A stretch of 34,646 nt of DNA, from assembly GCA_016928255.1 (NCBI GenBank), contig JAFGLB010000115.1:1-34646 (forward strand), written 5' to 3'. How positions within the stretch are numbered: position 1 is the first letter of the stretch; each line of letters begins with the position of its first letter. Below are positions 9,003 to 15,384 of the stretch, in pieces. The stretch is from Bacteroidota bacterium (lineage in GTDB: Bacteria; Bacteroidota; Ignavibacteria; UBA10030). The position numbers were made by a program, and so were the translations under genes. Below the pieces are notes generated by a model that was given only the letters and a program-made list of their open reading frames with translations, was not told the DNA's origin and ran no database searches.

Positions 9003-9874
9003 CTTATAATTATTTCAATAGGCACAACAATTATATCGCTGGCACCGGCCTCTTTAAGCTTTTCCATAACATCCCAGAATATATCTTCAGCCACGACCGT
9101 GTGGATGGCCACCATACCGGTTTGTGCAAGAGGCACTACAGTCGGACTTTTCAAGCTCGGTATCAGCCGTTTCAATTTCTGGACTGAGTTTGCAGGCGCA
9201 TTCATCATCAAATATCTTTTTCCGCCCGCTTCCTGAGAACCGCGCACGCGAATCATTAATCTCTCGATCACTTTTCTTTTGTTTTTGTCGTGCATAACAT
9301 CCGGATTGGCAACAAGCACGGCTTGAGATTCCATTACCATGCATAATGTCCGCAGGCCGTTCATTTTGGCCGTTGTTCCGGTAGACACGATATCGCATAT
9401 CACATCCGCAACATTTAGACTCGGCGCCAATTCAACCGAACCGCTGAGCTTTACAATTTCAGCTTTGATCCTGTTAGCATTCAAAAAGGATTTAAGAATG
9501 ACCGGATAAGTTGTGCCTATACGCAGTCCTTTCAGATCCTTAATTTTTCGTATTTGTGATTTAAGAGGCACGCTGATCATCAGCCTGCATCCGCCGAATC
9601 CAAGCATTGCCAGTCTATTTACTTTTGCTCTTCTTTCCTGAAGGATATTTTCTCCGATTATGCCCAGGTCGGCAACGCCATCCTGCACATATTCCGGAAT
9701 ATCGTCATCTCTGATTGCCAGAACATCCAGATCAAAATTACTGCATGGCGAGTACAGGCTTTGTTTCTGAAATTCAAAATTCAGTCCGCACGCGCGCAGA
9801 AGTCCCACTGAATCTTCCGTAAGGCGTCCATTTCTCTGTATTGCTATTTTCATCCGTCCATTCGTTGCGAGCAT
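8999..9874 (-). CDS. hisG: ATP phosphoribosyltransferase HisG (long form)
   Basis: HisG catalyses the committed step, ATP + PRPP to PR-ATP, and is normally feedback-inhibited by histidine. The 291 residues include the C-terminal regulatory ACT-like domain (about 215-291, LMMNAPANSVQKL through DIIVVPIEI), so it is the long form that needs no HisZ. Catalytic-domain signatures are KIAIQRNGRL, GVADLGIIGENIL, RIGTTYPVI and the PRPP loop DIVSTGTTAKMNGL. ATG 9874 is favoured because AGGA lies about 8 bases upstream. ATG 9853 (MKIAIQRNGRL) is an alternative and would also match the family. A palindrome sits directly against the start codon. Confidence 0.96.
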   Translation of the reverse strand: MLATNGRMKIAIQRNGRLTEDSVGLLRACGLNFEFQKQSLYSPCSNFDLDVLAIRDDDIPEYVQDGVADLGIIGENILQERRAKVNRLAMLGFGGCRLMISVPLKSQIRKIKDLKGLRIGTTYPVILKSFLNANRIKAEIVKLSGSVELAPSLNVADVICDIVSTGTTAKMNGLRTLCMVMESQAVLVANPDVMHDKNKRKVIERLMIRVRGSQEAGGKRYLMMNAPANSVQKLKRLIPSLKSPTVVPLAQTGMVAIHTVVAEDIFWDVMEKLKEAGASDIIVVPIEIIIR

Positions 9875-9892
9875 ACTTTATCCTAATAAAGT
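9875..9892 (-). promoter_or_regulatory. Palindromic candidate operator at the hisG start
   Basis: ACTTTA-N6-TAAAGT, a perfect 6-bp dyad, abuts the hisG start codon; the AGGA ribosome-binding site is in its centre. The same layout, CTTTA-N6-TAAAG followed by TATG, occurs at the start of the TrpR-family gene upstream. I infer a binding site for that regulator; an RNA hairpin presenting the ribosome-binding site in its loop is the alternative. Confidence 0.6.
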
Positions 9893-9909
9893 GTTAATGG
9901 CAAAAAAAA

Positions 9910-10194
9910 TTATTTTGTAGTCCGTTTAAGCATCATAGCATAGCCGCCCTTGCCTCTTTTAAGCCAGCGTCCCACGCGGGCGATAGTGCGAGTGCTGAGC
10001 CCTGTTTCTTCTTCTATTTGTGTATAAGGAATTCCGTTCGCCAGCATCCGGGCCGCTTTCCAGCGCTTGACAAATTCCTTGATCTCGTATTCGGTTAGAA
10101 GATCGCGGAAGAAACGCCGGCATTCATCCAGCGATTCAAGTCTAAGAATCGCAGTGTAAAGATCGTCTATTTCTCTTGTGCTTGGTTTTTTCAT
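9910..10194 (-). CDS. YerC/HisR-like TrpR-family transcriptional regulator
   Basis: A 94-residue all-helical protein of the YerC/YecD subgroup of the TrpR family. The dimerisation helices run about 8-50 (LYTAILRLESLDECRRFFRDL, then EIKEFVKRWKAARML). The helix-turn-helix follows: IPYTQIEEETGLSTRTIARV, ending in WLKRGKGGY, the typical subgroup ending. TrpR itself binds tryptophan as corepressor. YerC-type members next to his genes have been proposed as histidine regulators (HisR); the ligand is not visible in sequence. It is the first gene of the his operon, 35 bases before hisG. Palindromes at its own start and at hisG support autoregulation and control of the operon. Confidence 0.9.
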   Translation of the reverse strand: MKKPSTREIDDLYTAILRLESLDECRRFFRDLLTEYEIKEFVKRWKAARMLANGIPYTQIEEETGLSTRTIARVGRWLKRGKGGYAMMLKRTTK

Positions 10195-10195
10195 A

Positions 10196-10211
10196 CTTTA
10201 CTCAAATAAAG
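10196..10211 (-). promoter_or_regulatory. Palindromic candidate operator at the yerC-like gene start
   Basis: CTTTA-N6-TAAAG lies one base before the start codon and overlaps the last two bases of the -10 box and the expected transcription start. On the coding strand the 12 bases leading into the ATG are TGAGTAAAGTATG-like, closely matching the hisG site. This position is ideal for repression by blocking RNA polymerase. Confidence 0.62.
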
Positions 10212-10238
10212 AATAGCAAAAAATTAATTAAGTGTCAA
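10210..10238 (-). promoter_or_regulatory. Promoter of the his operon
   Basis: Reading on the minus strand, TTGACA (10238-10233) and TATTCT (10215-10210) are separated by exactly 17 bases. The -35 box is a perfect match and the -10 box matches 4 of 6. The expected start near 10203 leaves a leader of only about 9 bases before ATG 10194. Confidence 0.7.
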
Positions 10239-10969
10239 GCACTTTTTCAGATGAAGTCCATTTACTCAAGACAAACCATGTGAGGCCGGTTCCATCTGTT
10301 AATAATATCCGGCAAATTCCTCATCCAGTACCAATTATTGCTAAAATTTACATTAATTCTTGAATAATACAGCACTGATCCGTCAGTTTTTATCTCTTAT
10401 TATCCCTTCCTTAGACAATCCGATGTTGTCACAATTGTTTGTATTTTAGTAGCATTATGACTTAATAACTGTCAAAATCATCCAATTACTAATTTGATTT
10501 AAAACCGGATAATGACCTGTCATATCATGTATTTCAACCATTTATTCATTTTTTTATAAGCTAAACACACAAAGTCTAAATCTGGTAATATTCAATAATA
10601 TCACAATTGATATAACTGCCGAAACATTACTCTGAAAATCAATTAAAGCCAATTTGATATTAGAACATCAGTACAACGCAGCTGATACCACTTCCAAAAA
10701 TGAATCTTGTTTTTACAAGATCTGTTAAATAAGACACCAGTGTTCGTTTCCTTTTAATGAGCACATTAATTAAAATGCAATACTGCTTATTGGAAACAGC
10801 ATTAATATTCCTGATAAATTTTCAAATATACTAATATTTATCAAGCTTGGACTTGTTCGTTACTAAAAACTTTTATAATTTATAAAGAAGCAGTCTGCTC
10901 TCAGCATTAATTGCAGCATAAGATTATATTTAAATAACCCATCAACAGTCAATAATTGTGAACACAAAT
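10239..10969. other. Long AT-rich intergenic region between the his operon and etfB
   Basis: No convincing gene is present on either strand. Two foldable segments stand out. ATCTTGT-TTTT-ACAAGAT (10704-10721) is a 7-bp stem with a 4-base loop and no following U-tract. TGATAAAT (10812-10819) pairs with ATTTATCA (10836-10843) over a 16-base loop. A TATAAT box for etfB is at 10874-10879. No riboswitch class or tRNA was recognised. Confidence 0.55.
10853..10879 (+). promoter_or_regulatory. Candidate promoter of etfB
   Basis: A perfect -10 box TATAAT (10874-10879) lies within TTATAATTTATAA. The best nearby -35 is TTGTTC (10853-10858) with a short 15-base spacer, so the -35 assignment is weak. The leader to the ATG at 10970 would be about 84 bases. 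Confidence 0.35.
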
Positions 10970-11716
10970 ATGAAACTTGCAGTATGTATTAACCATGTAC
11001 CCGATACCGCGGCGAAGATTAATATCTCGGCCGATGGAAAAAATATCGACAAAACGGGAGTCAATTTTGTTTTTAATCCTTACGATGAATATGCCGTAGA
11101 AGAATGCCTCCGCCTGAAGGAAAAAAACGGCGGTGAAGTAATTGCCGTGTCCTTAGGGAGCGATGCAAACAAGGAAACACTTCGCAAAGCTCTGGCAATG
11201 GGAGTCGATAAAGCGGTTCTTTTAAAAGACGATTCGCCCAGGGATTCATTTTCAGTTGCACGGGCACTGGCTGATTATTTAAAGGAAATTTCGCCGGATG
11301 TGATTTTCTTCGGCAAGCAGTCGGTCGATTCCGACAGTGCTGTAGTCGGAGTCATGGTTGCCGAAATGCTCGGATTGCCTTCAGTATCGGTTGCCGTAAA
11401 ACTTGAAATCTCAAACGGTTCGGCTGTAGTTGAACGCGAAATCGAAGGCGGCAAAGAGAAAATCCGGACTTCATTGCCGGCAGTATTTACCGCTCAAAAA
11501 GGATTAAACGAACCGCGCTATCCTTCGCTTAAAGGAATTATGGCTGCCAAAAGCAAACCTATCGAGGAAAAAATTCCTGCAGCTGTTCAGCCTAAAGTCG
11601 ATGTCATCGCACTACGCAAGCCGGCCTCAAAGAGTGCAGGCAAGATCGTCGGTACGGATATCGGCGCCGTACCGGAGCTTGTCAGGCTGCTTCACGAGGA
11701 AGCAAAAGTCGTATAA
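10970..11716 (+). CDS. etfB: Electron transfer flavoprotein beta subunit EtfB
   Basis: EtfB pairs with EtfA to carry electrons from acyl-CoA and other dehydrogenases to the quinone pool; it binds AMP structurally (or FAD in bifurcating forms). It has 248 residues from ATG 10970, giving the family start MKLAVCINHVPDT. A GTG four codons upstream (10958) is possible. Typical segments are NPYDEYAVEECLRLKE, LAMGVDKAVLL, FFGKQSVDSDSAVVG, EMLGLPSVSVAVKLE, LPAVFTAQKGLNEPRYPSLKGIMAAKSKP. No Shine-Dalgarno site is obvious. etfA follows after 46 bases. No partner dehydrogenase is in the window, so the electron donor is unknown. Confidence 0.95.
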   Translation: MKLAVCINHVPDTAAKINISADGKNIDKTGVNFVFNPYDEYAVEECLRLKEKNGGEVIAVSLGSDANKETLRKALAMGVDKAVLLKDDSPRDSFSVARALADYLKEISPDVIFFGKQSVDSDSAVVGVMVAEMLGLPSVSVAVKLEISNGSAVVEREIEGGKEKIRTSLPAVFTAQKGLNEPRYPSLKGIMAAKSKPIEEKIPAAVQPKVDVIALRKPASKSAGKIVGTDIGAVPELVRLLHEEAKVV

Positions 11717-11762
11717 GCATTAATAACTGAATTTTTTAATCACATTTAAATATTCTACCTAT

Positions 11763-12737
11763 ATGAAAATACTCGCAGTTGCAGAACAGAGAGAAAATAA
11801 ATTCAAGAAACCGGCATTTGAAGTCGTGCATACCGCCCGGAAAATCGCAGACCAGACAGGCGGCGAGGCAATAGCACTCGTTATTGGCAGTCAAATACAG
11901 TCCATGGCGGCAGAATTGGGCGGATACGGAGCTCACAGAATAATTGCAGTCGACGAACCAAGGCTCGAAAAGTACTCATCCACAGCTTATTCAAAGGTTA
12001 TCGCAGAGATCGCAAAAAAGGAGCAGGCATCCGTGGTGCTTATTGCCGCAACGGCGATGGGCAAAGACTGTGCGCCCCGCGCGGCAGTTAAACTTGATGC
12101 CGGCATCGGTTCTGAATGCATAGCCCTGAAAACCGAAGGCAGCGATATAACAGCGACAAGGCCTGTATACGGCGGCAAAGCATTGACGGATATAAAAATA
12201 AATTCCGCGATAAAAGTATTTACGCTTCGCCCTAATGTTTTTGCTTCGGGCGACAGCAGCGAAAACAAGGCGGAAGTTGAAAAAGCGGAGATACCGCTGG
12301 CAGAATCGGATTTTTCATCTGTGACAGTGGAAACGCTTCAGGCGTCCGAAAAACTGGATGTGGCCGAAGCTGACATTGTTGTATCCGGCGGACGCGGGTT
12401 AAAAGCTGCAGAGAATTTTAAAATGGTTGAAGAACTGGCAAACACTCTTGGCGGTGCTGTCGGCGCATCCCGCGCGGTAGTTGATGCCGGGTGGCGGCCG
12501 CACAGCGAACAGGTGGGGCAGACGGGAAAGACCGTTTCACCGACGCTTTATATTGCTATTGCTATTTCGGGAGCAATTCAACATCTTGCAGGTATGTCCT
12601 CATCAAAATATATTGTAGCTATAAATAAAGACAAGGATGCGCCCATATTCCAGGCGGCAGATTACGGTATTGTTGCAGACGCATTTGAAATCGTTCCTGC
12701 ATTGACGCGGGAGTTAAAAAAAATAACGGGCAAATAG
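11763..12737 (+). CDS. etfA: Electron transfer flavoprotein alpha subunit EtfA
   Basis: A 324-residue EtfA. The N-terminal domain (about 1-190) has ALVIGSQIQSMAAELGGYGA and DCAPRAAVKLDAGI. The C-terminal FAD-binding domain (about 200-324) has VSGGRGLKAAENF, AVVDAGWRP, QVGQTGKTVSPTLYIA, SGAIQHLAGM, IVAINKDKDAPIF and ADYGIVADAFEIVP. This is the complete FAD-domain signature set of the common, apparently non-bifurcating type, although the distinction is not safe by eye. The start ATG 11763 lacks an obvious Shine-Dalgarno site. The nuclease gene begins one base after its stop, so the three genes are probably cotranscribed. Confidence 0.95.
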   Translation: MKILAVAEQRENKFKKPAFEVVHTARKIADQTGGEAIALVIGSQIQSMAAELGGYGAHRIIAVDEPRLEKYSSTAYSKVIAEIAKKEQASVVLIAATAMGKDCAPRAAVKLDAGIGSECIALKTEGSDITATRPVYGGKALTDIKINSAIKVFTLRPNVFASGDSSENKAEVEKAEIPLAESDFSSVTVETLQASEKLDVAEADIVVSGGRGLKAAENFKMVEELANTLGGAVGASRAVVDAGWRPHSEQVGQTGKTVSPTLYIAIAISGAIQHLAGMSSSKYIVAINKDKDAPIFQAADYGIVADAFEIVPALTRELKKITGK

Positions 12738-12738
12738 T

Positions 12739-13329
12739 ATGTCTTCAGAGGATCGAATTCAGGTAGACATATTAGGATTATCAAGCAGCCAGTCGAGCGG
12801 CGGCGCATATGCACTGATTTTAAAAGAAATACATGGAACACGCCGTTTGCCGATAATAATAGGCGCTTTCGAAGCACAGTCGATTGCCCTGGAAATGGAA
12901 GGGATCAAACCTCCCCGCCCGCTGACCCATGACCTGATGAAAAACATCATCGATTTACTGGGCGGAGAACTTATCGATGTTTGTATAAACGACCTCCGTG
13001 AAGGCACTTTCTTTGCCCGCCTGAATCTTGATACGCAAGAAATTGATTCGCGTCCCAGCGATGCAATTGCACTTGCTGTTCGTTACGGCGCGCCTATTTA
13101 TGTCGCCGAGAAAGTCATGGATGAAGCTTCATTCCTTTCTGAGGGAGAAGAAGGAGAAAAAGGAATTCCAACTGCATCCAAACCGGATCAGGCTGAAACA
13201 GCAAAACCTCCATTATCCAAACTGGAGCAATTGGAACAGCAGCTGGCCGAGGCTATTGCTAAAGAGAATTATGAAAAAGCAGCACAGATACGTGATGAAA
13301 TCAAACAGATGCAGGCACGCAATTCGTAA
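12739..13329 (+). CDS. Bifunctional nuclease family protein (DUF151) with C-terminal UVR motif
   Basis: The N-terminal DUF151/BFN domain (about 1-130) shows RRLPIIIGAFEAQSIALEMEG as one conserved block, then PPRPLTHDL, REGTFFARL, and DSRPSDAIALAVR with APIYVAEKVMDEA. The C-terminal segment (about 155-192, LEQLEQQLAEAIAKENYEKAAQIRDEI) is a UvrB/UvrC-interaction (UVR) helical hairpin, separated by a charged linker (about 133-155). Plant BFN homologues have dual RNase/DNase activity; the bacterial role is unknown, and TM0160 is a structural prototype. The fusion with UVR is typical of Bacteroidota and relatives. It starts one base after etfA. Confidence 0.9.
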   Translation: MSSEDRIQVDILGLSSSQSSGGAYALILKEIHGTRRLPIIIGAFEAQSIALEMEGIKPPRPLTHDLMKNIIDLLGGELIDVCINDLREGTFFARLNLDTQEIDSRPSDAIALAVRYGAPIYVAEKVMDEASFLSEGEEGEKGIPTASKPDQAETAKPPLSKLEQLEQQLAEAIAKENYEKAAQIRDEIKQMQARNS

Positions 13330-13381
13330 TCATAATCAATTTTACATATCCCGACTAACCATACATCTTTTTAACCTGCCC

Positions 13382-13387
13382 AGGAGG
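13382..13387 (+). promoter_or_regulatory. Strong ribosome-binding site that fixes a TTG start
   Basis: AGGAGG is 7 bases upstream of TTG 13395. It is among the best ribosome-binding sites in the window and identifies the TTG as the start of the TPR protein, giving a proper signal peptide. Confidence 0.75.
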
Positions 13388-13394
13388 AAAAACC

Positions 13395-14189
13395 TTGAAA
13401 AAAATACCGGTCGTCATTTTATTGATTGCTGTATTCGGTTTCATATCTGCCGATACACTTGAAGCATCAGGCGGCGACGATACCACTCAAGTCGTCCAGC
13501 TTATTTCGGAAGGCGATGAGTTTGCTGAAAAAGTTTTCGACAATAAAAAAGCCCTGGAGAAATATAAAACAGCGCTTTCTCTCTCTCCGGATAATTATGA
13601 AATACTGTGGCGCCTCAGCCGCACATACGTCGATATCGGTGAACACATGGCTGGCAGCACCGATGAAGAAAAACAAAAGCAGCTGGAGTATTACGAAAAA
13701 TCACGGGAATTTGCACAGAAAGCCGTCTCTATAAATCCATCGGGCGCTATGGGATATACACGTAATGCAATTGCCAGCGGCCGCATCGCTCTATTCCGCG
13801 GCGTATGGGAATCTCTTGATCTTGTTAAGCAGACAAAAGCTGACTGTGAAAAAGCAATTTCACTGGATCCAAAAGAAGCAACTGCATATTATGTTCTGGG
13901 GCGGACAAACGCCAAGGTCTGCGAGAAACCAAAAATTATCAGGTGGCCTCTCGGACTCGGCTGGGCCAATATGGACGATGCGGTAAAAAACTACGAAAAA
14001 GCAATCGAACTAAAACCCGACTTTATTATGTACAGGCTCGATTGCGCACGTGCCTATATAGAAATGGAAGAATATGAGAAAGCACGCACGCACCTGACAA
14101 AAATCGCATCTCTTCCTAAAAATGATGAAGATGACGATAACTTTAGGAAAGAAGCTGCTGAACTGCTGGAAAAAATAAAAGACGAATAA
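13395..14189 (+). CDS. Secreted TPR protein (RMDN-like)
   Basis: A 264-residue protein with an N-terminal signal peptide (KK followed by a hydrophobic run VVILLIAVFGFISA, cleavage near residue 20-25), so probably periplasmic or outer-membrane associated. It contains about four TPR-like repeats, for example ALEKYKTALSLSPDNYEILW, FAQKAVSINPSGAMGY, CEKAISLDPKEATAYYVLGR and YEKAIELKPDFIMYRL with EYEKARTHL. The pattern of a conserved LGR block and a WPLGLGW segment between repeats recalls the regulator-of-microtubule-dynamics (RMDN) type TPR family, which has many bacterial homologues of unknown function. It starts at TTG behind AGGAGG and ends just before an intrinsic terminator. Confidence 0.82.
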   Translation: MKKIPVVILLIAVFGFISADTLEASGGDDTTQVVQLISEGDEFAEKVFDNKKALEKYKTALSLSPDNYEILWRLSRTYVDIGEHMAGSTDEEKQKQLEYYEKSREFAQKAVSINPSGAMGYTRNAIASGRIALFRGVWESLDLVKQTKADCEKAISLDPKEATAYYVLGRTNAKVCEKPKIIRWPLGLGWANMDDAVKNYEKAIELKPDFIMYRLDCARAYIEMEEYEKARTHLTKIASLPKNDEDDDNFRKEAAELLEKIKDE

Positions 14190-14222
14190 TACATAAAACA
14201 AAGATAAGTCGGTAAAATCAAT

Positions 14223-14253
14223 ATCCCGGTATTTTTCAAATGCCGGGATTTTT
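14223..14253 (+). terminator. Rho-independent terminator after the TPR gene
   Basis: ATCCCGGTATTT (14223-14234) pairs with AAATGCCGGGAT (14238-14249), with one G-T wobble and a 3-base loop, followed by TTTTT (14249-14253). It ends the etfB-etfA-nuclease-TPR transcript. Confidence 0.85.
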
Positions 14254-14294
14254 ATATACACCGCACGGTGATAATATTACAATAGAACAGACTC

Positions 14295-14861
14295 ATGAAT
14301 CATATGAAAATTCTAAGTACTATTGTATACTGCATTTCAATCCTTTTCCTCTGCTATTTTACATACTCTCTTGCTACAATTTATCAGGAAAATGCCACCC
14401 GCAGCCAGGTATCCTTTTTTATCTGGGTCGTTGATACTATAGATCTTTTTATTCACGAAACCGGACACCTGGTATTTAAGATGTTCGGCAAATTCATGGA
14501 AATTCTCGGCGGCTCCCTGTTTCAAGTAATAATACCTTTGTCGGCTTTAATAGTATTCGGACGGGCTAATCCTAAAACAATTCCTTTCCTCTTTTACTGG
14601 ACAGGCCAAAGCACTGTCAATGTTTCAATTTATATCGGCGATGCCCCTTACCAGCGCCTCCAGTTGATCTCACGCGGTCTTATTCACGACTGGAGATGGA
14701 TATTTAACCGGACGGGAATGATGGAATATGCCGGAGACCTTGCTTCAATTGTCAATGCAATCGGTATCCTGATGTGTATAATTGGCATCGGCATCGGTAT
14801 ATATTTTATTGTAAAAGACTGCATCAATATCCTTTCACCTGCCGCAAATATCAAAAATTAA
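14295..14861 (+). CDS. Small membrane protein with HETGH metallopeptidase motif (M50-like)
   Basis: A 188-residue hydrophobic protein with about four membrane segments (roughly 6-28, 40-60, 75-90, 148-172). The zinc motif HETGH (His54, Glu55, His58) is inside the second segment (DLFIHETGHLVFKMFG) and is followed by GGSLFQVIIPL, as in intramembrane site-2 protease-like families. A third ligand is not certain; Asp116 (YIGDAP) or Asp132 (HDWRWIFNR) are candidates. It may be an M50B-type peptidase or an inactive relative; no substrate is known. ATG 14295 and ATG 14304 are both possible starts and neither has a clear ribosome-binding site. It appears monocistronic, bracketed by a terminator and the glnK promoter. 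Confidence 0.7.
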   Translation: MNHMKILSTIVYCISILFLCYFTYSLATIYQENATRSQVSFFIWVVDTIDLFIHETGHLVFKMFGKFMEILGGSLFQVIIPLSALIVFGRANPKTIPFLFYWTGQSTVNVSIYIGDAPYQRLQLISRGLIHDWRWIFNRTGMMEYAGDLASIVNAIGILMCIIGIGIGIYFIVKDCINILSPAANIKN

Positions 14862-14948
14862 TTCTCTATAACTGCTGTATTTTTTCGGCGAAAAACGGCG
14901 ATAATTGCCGCTTGTAATAAATAAATCATAGAAAATCTAACAAAATCA

Positions 14949-14976
14949 TTGACAATATAAATAAATTAATTATATT
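14949..14976 (+). promoter_or_regulatory. Promoter of the P-II/amt nitrogen operon
   Basis: TTGACA (14949-14954) and TATATT (14971-14976) are separated by 16 bases; the -35 is perfect and the -10 matches 5 of 6. The expected start near 14983 falls inside a 19-bp palindrome. No sigma-54 -24/-12 element was found. Confidence 0.65.
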
Positions 14977-14994
14977 ACCTTATTAATTAAGGTA
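14976..14994 (+). promoter_or_regulatory. Perfect dyad TACCTTA-N5-TAAGGTA at the nitrogen operon start
   Basis: TACCTTA (14976-14982) and TAAGGTA (14988-14994) form a perfect 7-bp dyad with TTAAT in the middle, beginning at the last base of the -10 box. The position is that of a repressor operator. It does not match NtcA (GTA-N8-TAC), TnrA/GlnR or NtrC sites that I know. No U-tract follows, so it is not a terminator. Confidence 0.55.
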
Positions 14995-15045
14995 TTACTG
15001 CTGTATAGCTTAAATAATAAAAGTGTATAAAACGGAGAATTTCGA

Positions 15046-15384
15046 TTGAAGAAAATTGAAGCTATTGTTCGTCCTCATGCAATTGATGAAATAAGAGAAG
15101 CGTTGATTAGCGCTGGATTTCTGGGAATGACTTTATCCGAGGTTCGGGGATTTGGCAGGCAAAAAGGCCATACTGAAGTATATCGTGGAGCTGAATATCT
15201 AGTCGATTTTCTGCCAAAAGTTAAACTCGAAATTATTGTAGCTGATAAAATGCTGGAAAAAGCTGTTTCGATTATAATACGGCATTCAAAAACTGGAAAA
15301 GTAGGAGATGGCAAAATATTTATTTACCCCGTGGAGGAAGCAATACGCGTTCGAACAGAAGAGGCCGGAGAAGATGCTCTATGA
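15046..15384 (+). CDS. glnK: P-II family nitrogen regulatory protein GlnK
   Basis: A small trimeric signal protein that senses 2-oxoglutarate and ATP/ADP and controls the ammonium channel and nitrogen enzymes. It has 112 residues, the usual length. The T-loop GHTEVYRGAEYLVDFLPK carries Tyr51, the uridylylation site, consistent with GlnD two genes downstream. The B-loop TGKVGDGKIFIYPVEEAIRVRT binds nucleotide. The start is TTG 15046 with GGAG at 15034-15037, 8 bases upstream. The gene overlaps amtB by 4 bases (ATGA), the classic glnK-amtB arrangement, so the protein most likely blocks this channel directly when ammonium is high. Confidence 0.96.
   Translation: MKKIEAIVRPHAIDEIREALISAGFLGMTLSEVRGFGRQKGHTEVYRGAEYLVDFLPKVKLEIIVADKMLEKAVSIIIRHSKTGKVGDGKIFIYPVEEAIRVRTEEAGEDAL

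Noticed and set aside
14886-14914. CGGCG-rich stem (CGGC-N7-GCCG) upstream of the glnK promoter, considered as a terminator for the membrane-protein gene
   Set aside because: It has only 4 GC pairs and no U-tract follows; too weak to call.
14862-15045. Sigma-54 promoter before glnK
   Set aside because: No GG-N10-GC element with the expected flanks was found; a sigma-70-type promoter explains the region better.
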